Assembly: GCA_038049695.1 (NCBI GenBank)
Contig: CP142451.1
Coordinates: 71,316,001-71,380,000 of the forward strand
Direction: 5' to 3'
From: Cinnamomum chago
Taxonomy: Eukaryota > Streptophyta > Magnoliopsida > Laurales > Lauraceae
Length of the DNA: 64,000 nt
Translations under genes and position numbers: made by a program
The notes under the pieces: model-generated
What the model was told of the DNA's origin: nothing
The model's input: only the letters and a program-made list of their open reading frames with translations
The model's database searches: none
In this document: in pieces, positions 56,090 through 64,000 of the stretch
Layout of the letters: each line of letters starts with the position of its first letter
Numbering within the stretch: the stretch's first letter is position 1

Positions 56090-58616
56090 AATAATATTAC
56101 ATTATGATGGTAATTTTCAATCTGATCTCAAAGGTCCTCAATATATCGGAGGAAGACAAAAGATGAGGCATCTCCCTAAAACCATAACATATAGTGAGCT
56201 GGTGAAAGTAGCACTCGAAGCATCAAACTGGGAAGCAAGTGTGGAAGCGTTATGTATAAAGCACCTTCTTCACAATGGACGTTTTTTTTCATTGATAGAC
56301 ATTGATGATGACAATGATGTAAAGGGAATGTTCAGAGCTCTGGGGACTTATCCAAGAAACAATATATTGTTGTTCGTTGCAAGAAGGGAAGGAGACACAT
56401 ATGCTACCAAAGAAACCCCAGAAACCAGGTTCGTACATAGTGAAATTTATTTTTAATCTATAATTGTGTTTATATAAATCCAAAGTTAATTGATCCATGT
56501 GTTTTTTATGCAGAAACAATAAGAGGCAAGCAAATAAACATCAACGAGAAGCCTTGATCAATGAAATTAGGTTAACCAAAGCAAAAGAGTTGGTGATCGA
56601 GCCACACACGAAAGAACTTCCCACCATCGACTTGAATGAGGATTGCGATTTCAATTTTCCATCAACGCCGAATGGTATGATAGGAGAGGAGGAACCAATC
56701 ATTCGTGCTTTGGACAATGATGCAAGTATGGATTGTTCAGAGGATGTTCATTACTCTACGAGTATACCCTCCATTTCAAACAAGGAGCAACAATTTCATG
56801 TTCCGGACGAGTGGATTACTAGAGGGTTGAACGATGCAACCACCAAGCAGAACTTCACAATAGTGGACACAATGGTGCCCGAGGCAATCATATCTGAGGA
56901 GGGAGTTGATTCAGCAAGGGAGATGTGGTTGGGTCGTGAGTTTAACGATCGTGAAGCTTTCAGAAGATGCGTTGCAAAGTTTGCAATTTACAGTAACTTC
57001 ACGTTGGAGCATGTGCGCACCAACATGAAGCAAGTAACTGCGCGCTGCAAAGATGCAAATTGTCCTTGGAGAATACATGCGCCATGGTTGAATCGGGACC
57101 ATATTTCAAGGTGCGGAAGTATATGACAATTCATTCTTGCTCGAAGCCTATGATGGGGACAGCTCATCCACAGGCATCTGCGAAGCTTATAGCAGATTTC
57201 ATTGAAGAGAGGGTACGATGCAATAATGATATAAGACCAAAAGAGATAATCAGTGAATATCAAATGGAGTTTGGTACCCTAATCAGCTACAGGAAGGCAC
57301 ACATGGCTAAGGAAGTTGCTCTGCGCAAGGTTCGAGGGTCGTATAAAGAGTCGTTTAAGATTCTACCACTGTATTGTAATGAGCTTAAAAGGACAAACCC
57401 GGGCACAGTGACCAACATCGACATCACATCTAATGACCGTTTTAGACGTTTCTTTTGGGCCTTTGGTCCCTGCATTCGAGCTTTTCAAAACTCTTTACGA
57501 CCATTGATAGCAGTGGATGGGTCACATCTTCGTAGTAAATATCCCGGTGTTCTACTAGTAACTGTGACACATGATGCAAATCATCAACTATTTCCAATTG
57601 CATTCGCCTTCGCTGAATCAAAGCATCGTGTCAGCTGGGAGTGGTTCCTTGCAAACTTATATATGTCATTGGGTGAACCGAATAACCCCACAATTATTTC
57701 TGACCGTCAGAAAGGCCTAATCCCTACAGTTCAAGCCATAATTCCTAGTGCACACCACTGTTTTTGTTGTCATCATATAACGGAAAATATTAAGGCATCC
57801 TTTAATGATGTAGGTATTTTGAGGAAATTTTGGAAAGCTGCGCGGGCTTATAGACCTTTTGAGTACGATGTGTACATGAATGACATATTGTCGGTTGATC
57901 AGCATGCTTATAATTACATCGACGCAATCGGGCGTCAAAATTGGGCAACAGCTTTTGCACATGGACGTTGTTACGACATGCTAACTAGCAACGCCACGGA
58001 GTGCACAAATAGCCTGCTTAAGGACACAAGGGTTCTACCAATTACAAAGCAGGTTGAAGAAATACGTTCAAAACTAATGAATTTTTTTGAAAGATGGCAT
58101 GTGCAAATGCAGAAGATTATGTCACGTTTGACTCCTTATGCAGAGAAGTACTTGAGCAATGAAATTGAAGAATCTCGCATACTGCACGTTCGTGTCGCAG
58201 GTTTGGTAGAGTTCCAGGTGCAATCAAGTGAGTACGTCGATGTCGTCAATCTCGAGTGGAGATCATGCTCGTGCCGCAGATGGGAAGTAATGCGAATCCC
58301 ATGCTCACATGCAATGGCTGCAATGAAAGTTCGGAATATTGATCCATATGATTACTGTGAACACTAGTACCATACGCCCATGTATCAGATGACCTACAGC
58401 GAGGTTTTACATGCAACCTGTGATAGAAAGCAGTGGGAGTCGTGCTCTTGCGAACGTGTTCTTCCCCCATTAGCAGGTAAGCAGCCGGGTCGGCCAAAGA
58501 AGAATAGGGTCCGGGTGGAAGACCGCAACCGCGTCAGAAGGGTTGTAACCTGCTCCAACTGTAAAGAGAGGGGACACAATCAGGGGACCTGCCGTAATCC
58601 TCCAGCTGTTCAGTAA
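56090..58616 (+). pseudogene. MULE transposase (mudrA-type), nearly complete
   Basis: The first exon, open from before 56105, encodes YDGNFQSDLKGPQYIGGRQK and LPKTITYSELVKVALEASNW, an N-terminal domain typical of plant MULEs. An 85-bp intron with GT-AG ends (56429-56513) joins PETR to NNKRQANK. The second part has an acidic linker and the MuDR domain (REFNDREAFRRCVAKFAIYS, about 56930-57080). A 1-base frameshift near 57085 leads into the catalytic domain: LIAVDGSHLRSKYPG (Asp), WEWFLANL, IISDRQKGLI (Asp) and CHHITENIKASF. A SWIM zinc finger (CSCRRWEVMRIPCSHAMAAM, about 58266-58325) and a C-terminal zinc knuckle (CSNCKERGHNQGTC, about 58551-58592) complete it. A TAG at 58365 interrupts between H and YHTPMY. 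The frameshift and stop make this copy inactive, but it is recent compared with the gypsy elements. Confidence 0.9.
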
Positions 58617-59008
58617 ATGAACCAGTTTTTGGTTTTTTGATGTCTAATATCACATGTAATTTTTTGGGTTTTGTTTATGCATATTAACAACAAAATTATA
58701 CCGATTTAATGATATTTTGTTTCAAATGGTTATTTATAGCTCCTTCTTTATGCATACGAACAACAATGTAATCAGAAGAAATTTAATGACATGTCAATGA
58801 CATTTTGTGTTTTTCTAGATGTAATGTTCCATCTGGCTTCCTCATGGTTGTTAATGTATAATTTCCCTTATTTCGTTTTATTCTTATCCCTTTAATAATT
58901 CCAAATTCAAGTTGAATTTCCCTCTGCAGTTATGTTGGAATGGACCTTATAAAGACTACTTCTGCTATGCACTTTGTCTTAATATGTGTAAGATGTCATC
59001 TGTTGATG
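58617..59008. other. Transposase 3' flank
   Basis: A+T-rich sequence follows the TAA at 58614-58616, with no gene. TTTTTGGTTTTTTG and AATAA-like words could serve in 3' end formation. Confidence 0.4.
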
Positions 59009-59512
59009 CATGGGTCCCTACCGACCCTTATTTATAACTAATATCGGTCGTAAGGGATTCAGGGAAGGAAACGAATACTGTTAAATTGGTTCCTAGGGAC
59101 CCTTATCTATAACTAATATCGGTCGTAAGGGATGCAGGGAAGGAAACGGATACTGTTAAATTAGTCCCTAGGGACCCTTATCTATAACTAATATCGGTCG
59201 TAAGGGATTCTGGGAAGGAAACTGATACTGTTAAATTGGTCCCTAGGGACCCTTATCTATAACTAATATTGGTCGTAAAGGATTCAGGGAAGGAAACAGA
59301 TACTGTTAATTGGTCCCTAGGGACCCTTATCTATAACTAATATCGGTCGTAAGGGATTCAGGAGAACGGGCGCGGATACTGTTAAATTGGTCCCTAGGGA
59401 CCCTTATCTATAAAATATCGGTCGTAAGGGATGTAGGGAAGGAAACAGATGTTGTTAAATTGGTCCCTAGGGACCTTTATCTATAACTAATAAAGGTCGC
59501 TAGGGACGCTGG
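59009..59512. repeat. Tandem repeat of about 72 bp at the right end of MULE-3
   Basis: Seven units hold GGTCCCTAGGGACCCTTATC, TATAACTAATATCGGTCGTA, AGGGATTCAGGGAAGGAAAC and GATACTGTTAAATT. GGTCCCTAGGGACC is itself a 14-bp palindrome. The last unit differs at its end (AAAGGTCGCTAGGGACGCTGG) and matches the left terminal repeat at 54796, so the array seems to be an amplified terminus. Confidence 0.82.
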
Positions 59513-59837
59513 GAAGGAAATTTGGGCTGCTTATAAGACCTCACGGTGGATTAACAACAACTCTACAGTTGTTGCCTCATTACATCAAAAATCAACTTCA
59601 ACTTCAACAAATAAATCTCAACCCAAGCAACAATTTCATTACATCATTTTTCACAGAAAATAACAACTTCATTACACATCATACATCAACTTTAGATTCA
59701 ACAAAAAAATTCCATCCAAAAAAATTCCATCCAAAGTACGCGTTCTTTACATCATTTTCATCCAAAAGAATACCAGTTCATTACATCAATTGACCAAAAG
59801 AATTTCATACATCCTTGGCATATAATAAAACAGAAGT
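59513..59837. other. A/C-rich spacer
   Basis: Repeats of CAACTTCATTACATCA and AAAATTCCATCC fill the gap between the tandem array and the end of the Ulp1-like gene. It would be the 3' untranslated part of that gene. Confidence 0.4.
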
Positions 59838-61334
59838 CTATAAAGCTGGGAAGTTCGGGAGTTGAAGCGTGTCAGCATTCATAAGCCAGCTTCTCTTGAA
59901 TATCTCAACCAAAATCTTCTGACGATAGTAGGGAATGTCAGCCTGGGTGAATCTTATCGGGCGACGGTGTATGCAGTGCTCTGCGTATCCAATAGCAAAG
60001 AAACCACAATCCATCCCATTCTATTGATAAGGGATATCAGTCATTGTGATGTTCGTCCACACCCATGGCACACCCCATCCTTAATCTCCAAATCGCTGAG
60101 TTAACCACATTCTCTGTTTACAATTTAAGTAGGAAAAAAAAGTAAATAAATAATAGCATGCGAAAGGACAATCCATGAAAAACCAGAAACTGATGGGTTT
60201 TATACTCACGAAACCGTCACAAATATTTTGATGATAATGGTCACTTTTCGAGCTATTGTAGAATTCCCAGCGATTTTCGTCCGTGTAACCGACGAGAAGA
60301 GTGAAATGACTGTGCGCGTGTAGGATGTAAACGAGGGTCTTACACTCTTTTGCATCCCAAACTCTGGATCCATCTGGGCGAAACGCTGCATCATCTCCGA
60401 TTTTCTGCTTTCCTTGCCACCAACTCTGTAAAGGAAAATGATAGATGTATTATACACTATAACAGTTAATGAAAAAAATTCAAAATAAACAAGCCACCCA
60501 AATATCACAGTCCACACTCCACAGTCCACAATCCAAATTTCAAAATAAACACCATCTGCTATATCTCAACATGTAAGACTTCTGAAAGACTTCTATATTT
60601 CAACATGTAATGATGTCACTTACACATATGCTTGGGTCAGCCAAATATGCATCTTTGTAGCTGCTCCTAATACAATCGAAGTAATAATAAATGACGTTCG
60701 TGTCCAGCAAAGTGTCATCCTCCAATAATGCATATAGTGTGTCGCTCTTGACCATCGAGCATATAGCATCGAGTTCTGTCTTCCTGTAATCCAAATTGGA
60801 ATATCATTAAGGTACTTATAGAATCGTATTACTTACCTATAACTGTTAAAGCGTGTATATCTACCTTGAATGGTGGTATTTGTAGAAACCATCTAGTATC
60901 TCCTTGTCCAGCTCCGAGAGGATATATTCAGACTGAGTTATGGAATGCTGAAATCCCATTAATTTGTCTGGAACTTTTCGCGTCCTAGGTAAATGTTTAA
61001 GCCTCCACACAAGTGACTCAATGGTTGCAGGCGAACGGGCAACCACAATGGCACGCTGCTGGACTGGTGGTGGAGTTGTTAACACTTCAAGACAAGGCGA
61101 AGTGGAAAACAGATCCTCGATTGGTACATTGCTGACATCTTCATCAGGTGGGGTAACGTAAACAGACTCATAATGCAACTTCGGTTCTTGAACATGGTTC
61201 TTGGGGGGTGATGCATTCAAAGGAGAATCATCAATGTTCAGTGGTTGTGGCTGTGGCATCTGTCCTCGCTTTTTCTTCTTCCCCGGACTCTTCGAAGCAG
61301 GCTTCTTGGGTACGGCATGTCTGGGCGTTCGGAC
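59838..61334 (-). pseudogene. Ulp1-like (C48) cysteine protease pseudogene
   Basis: Ulp1-type enzymes cut SUMO from proteins; many plant copies ride on transposons and have unknown targets. Four exons read down the minus strand. Exon a (61334-60865) encodes a Lys/Pro-rich start (KKPASKSPGKKKKRG) and SELDKEILDGFYKYHH. Exon b (60783-60624) encodes YFDCIRSSYKDAYLADPSIC. Exon c (60425-60210) encodes SWWQGKQKIGDDAAFRPDG and HAHSHFTLLVGYTDENRWEF, with the catalytic His. Exon d (60113-59838) encodes GMDCGFFAIGYAEHCIHRRP, with the catalytic Cys. Introns have GT-AG ends and preserved phase. Exon d carries two in-frame stops (TAA after RFGD, TAG before NGMDCG), and the usual catalytic Asp after WEFY is Asn. 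A 5' exon is probably missing. Confidence 0.8.
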
Positions 61335-62662
61335 CTACGTAACACAATAAGTAGTTTCATAAGGACTTTAATAAAACATAAGTTTATTTATTGATGCATG
61401 TTTACCCATAAGGAAAACAAGAAAGGTCCAATGCCCAAGAGGAGAATCAACCTAAAAAACCAAAGAGCATCACAGATCAAAACACTAGCATAGTTCATGA
61501 GACGTCGTCCTTGGCTATAGGCCTACACATAGGACCAGACCTCTTAGACTGCCATTATAGGACCAGTCCTTACCCCACTATACACATTTGATCAAGTATA
61601 TAGGACCAATCCTCTTAGACATGTGAATATACAAATGTATTCATCAGAGGTGCAGAATAAGATATATTCATTGCCATGTACCCACTTGCCCTTTTGGATC
61701 ATTTAGTATTCACATTTATTGTGATTCTCATGAGTCTTATGACTGCCATTACTCTTCCAATTTCTTTTCAGATTCTTTTAGAACAGTCACTGCCTTTTCT
61801 TGAGATTCTACTGTAGTTCATCAAGTGTCAAGAATTAGATGGCAGCCCCTTATATTTACTGAGAATTTACACAAACTTCTTGAGTGTGGTGTCTTCATGT
61901 ACAGTACAGCCCCTTCTGCACTAGCTGGTAGTCAAGGATGACAGGAGAAATTGTCAGCAAATTGAGGGTTGCAGTTCAAATTTTGACACCAGAGGGGCCA
62001 TTGTAGGATATCACAAAAATTTAGGCAGCATTTTAGAAAAACACAATCTTTTTATATCCTCTTCCTAGTTGGATTCTAACCTAAAGCAGTATATTTTAAG
62101 TGGTCTTAGGTGGGTCAGTTTGACTGGCTAGATTGATTAAGAAAATAGTGAAATAATGAAATTTGGATCCCTATTATTATTCTATTCCTTGTTACAATCT
62201 CACAGCCTCACCAAGATAAAGACACCCATTGCTATCTCTAGTGTTTGTATGTTGGTGTTCTCATTTGATTCTTCTAACTAAGATGCAGTTTTCTATTTTT
62301 TCATTATCTTTCCTGTTTTTAGTTCTTCCTTTGCACCACTGATCTGTTGTCAGTCCTCATTTGCCATGAACTGCAACTGCCCACCACCTCTATAGTCATC
62401 CAAAAGTCACTCCAAAGAACCTCTCTCCATCCTCTTCTTATTTTTCTTTTTTAATCTTCCCTTTCTCTTGTATTGTCATGGAAGGATTTCTTCATTTCAT
62501 TTTCTGTCAGTGAAACAGTTGAAAGTCAAGAAAACTCACTTAATAGTTTTCTATTTCCTGTTTGTTTTCAGTGTGAGGACTACTCAGGAGAGCTTTCATC
62601 TGATAACCCAGTTTTACCTTTTCCTTCTCTTGTTGGTTTTTGGTGTCATCTGATATCACTGA
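61335..62662. other. Unassigned region
   Basis: About 1.3 kb without a recognised gene. The words TAGGACCAGWCCT and CTCTTAGAC occur several times at 61520-61620, giving a small local repeat. Part of it may be the 5' intron of the Ulp1-like gene. Sequence from 62460 on has short frames only. Confidence 0.4.
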
Positions 62663-63331
62663 TTGAAACCCACTACCCATTTATTTAGATGCCCAATCAG
62701 CCTAGATTTGTTCACTGATCCAGTTACTCTCAGCACTGGCCAAACCTATGATAGATCCAGCATTGAGAAATGGCTTGCAGATGGGAATCTCACATGTCCT
62801 GTTACAATGCAGAGGCTCCATGACTTGTCCATGGTACCCAACCACACTCTCCGGCATCTGATCGATCAGTGGGTTCTCATGGATCCTCAATTCGACGAAG
62901 ATCACATAAAAAGTATGGATCCAGACTTCTCCTTCGCTACCTTGAAGAACAACCTTCAATCCCAAGAGGCCAGTTTCATTACAAAGATGGAGACACTCAG
63001 AAAGATCAAAGCTTTGTCAAAGGAATCTAACACCAGGCGCATATGTTTCCCATTACTACTTCAACTGCTATTTGGAAGTCACCACCCAGAAACAAGACTC
63101 TCTGCACAAGGTACAGAGATTGCAGAAGAAGCTCTCAATTGTCTCTTGAATTTATCACCTAGTTCTCAACTTGGGTCTCTTAGTATGCTCAAAGTATCCT
63201 CTAGTTTAGCATCATTGCTCATGTTATTAGACCAGGGGAGTATGAATATCAAGATAAGTTTATGTAATATGGTGGATACCTTTCCCTGGTTTTGTATCCA
63301 TATGTTCCTATTATCAATCACCCCAATTTGA
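62663..63331 (+). pseudogene. U-box E3 ubiquitin ligase fragment
   Basis: U-box proteins pass ubiquitin from an E2 to substrates. The frame encodes FRCPISLDLFTDPVTLSTGQ and TYDRSSIEKWLADGNLTCPV, then LRHLIDQWVL: a complete U-box (about 62672-62880). The following ARM-repeat start (FATLKNNLQS, KMETLRKIKALSK, LNCLLNLSPSS) runs to KISLCNMVD near 63276. Then the sequence no longer looks like the family and stops at 63331. No ATG precedes the U-box in frame; a TGA stands directly before the leading codon. About 200 residues remain of a family usually over 400 long. It is therefore a 5'- and 3'-truncated copy. Confidence 0.8.
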
Positions 63332-63600
63332 ATAGCAGAAAGCTTATGGGTTGGTGACTCAAAATATCCATGGAGTTATTACCCATTACACCTCTATTTT
63401 GCTTTCTTTTACATGTGTGTACTGGTATATATGCATTCAGGTGCTCTCTTTCATGATCACTTTGAATGTGCTAGTAATTGTTTCATGATCACTTTGAATC
63501 CAAGCTGTCAAACCCTCTATTTTGCCATTGCGTGGTTTAATTTTTTACTTCGATACGATTAGTGCCACTTTGGTTAAAATGGGATTTTTTTATAGCATGG
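63332..63600. other. Spacer between fragments
   Basis: A+T-rich sequence. TTTCATGATCACTTTGAAT is repeated at about 63449 and 63481, a 32-base spaced local duplication. No gene is seen. Confidence 0.5.
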
Positions 63601-63602
63601 AA

Positions 63603-63903
<301 letters not shown>

Positions 63904-64000
63904 GTAATAATTTAGTTGTTGTTACATCATTAGCTGCTAAGGAATACATCACCACTCTAGTCAATAAGATGATCACAACCATCTATAGAAGGGTCCTAAA

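Larger units (their letters stand above)
54796..59512 (+). mobile_element. Mutator-like element with transposase (MULE-3)
   Basis: The left end CTAGCGTCCCTAGGAACCTT, with AAGGGTCCCTAGGGACC further in, is matched by the right end read inverted: CCAGCGTCCCTAGCGACCTT and AAAGGTCCCTAGGGACC. About 50 bp agree at roughly four in five positions. A mudrA-type transposase gene lies inside on the plus strand. The right end is preceded by tandem copies of the same terminal words. No 9-bp duplication is visible at the chosen edges, so the true limits could differ; the Ulp1-like gene to the right may belong to the same transposon. Confidence 0.62.

Noticed and set aside
59569..59793. Plus-strand frame rich in Asn, Phe and Thr
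   Set aside because: It reads through a low-complexity CAACTTCATTACATC repeat at the 3' side of the Ulp1-like gene.
62663..63331. An intact short U-box gene
   Set aside because: A stop codon stands directly before the first codon, no in-frame ATG precedes the U-box, and the ARM part ends abruptly.

Overview
The window looks like a gene-poor, repeat-rich stretch of a flowering-plant nuclear genome. Nearly every protein I can recognise belongs to a plant transposable element: Ty3-gypsy polyproteins of at least three lineages, a Ty1-copia RNase H tail, a Mutator-like transposase and a CACTA transposon end pair. The few host-type sequences (ABCC transporter, VPS39, U-box, MYST acetyltransferase, Ulp1-type protease) are broken or partial. 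The species cannot be told from the sequence alone.

The left 48 kb is one nested structure. A decayed ABCC-type (MRP) transporter sequence runs on the minus strand from about 47838 down to about 724. It is split into four blocks: A 47838-47570, B 43506-43305, C 19191-18080 and D 1778-720. Three LTR retrotransposons separate the blocks. Tat-B (43507-47569) is flanked by CAAAT. Tat-A (19192-43304) is flanked by CCAGG. A chromovirus-like gypsy element, called gypsy-1 here (1779-18079), has no clean target duplication. Each has later insertions or deletions. Gypsy-1 carries an 11.3-kb CACTA transposon (2041-13343, target duplication GTT) inside its 5' LTR. That CACTA holds a captured VPS39 exon, a 172-bp tandem array and a 2.8-kb solo LTR (7727-10534, duplication GCGAG). 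Tat-A carries a second solo LTR of the same family (24074-27069, minus, duplication ACTAT) and a full-length Tekay-like chromovirus of that family (30122-40603, duplication GCCTT).

Both Tat elements carry an accessory reading frame on the strand opposite to gag-pol, next to a tandem-repeat block. Tat-A's copy has a candidate TATA box and a candidate intron. All element proteins are interrupted by stops or frameshifts, so nothing here looks autonomous now.

From 48 kb to the end DNA transposons dominate. Two Mutator-like elements without recognisable transposase lie almost back to back (48188-51020 and 51031-54268), the second holding a copia 3' fragment. A third Mutator-like element (54796-59512) has a nearly complete transposase gene. 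Just beyond it, in convergent orientation, is a decayed four-exon Ulp1-like protease gene (59838-61334) of the kind known to travel with plant MULEs. The last 1.4 kb has fragments of a U-box E3 ligase gene and of a MYST histone acetyltransferase exon. No tRNA, rRNA, CRISPR or intact host gene was recognised.
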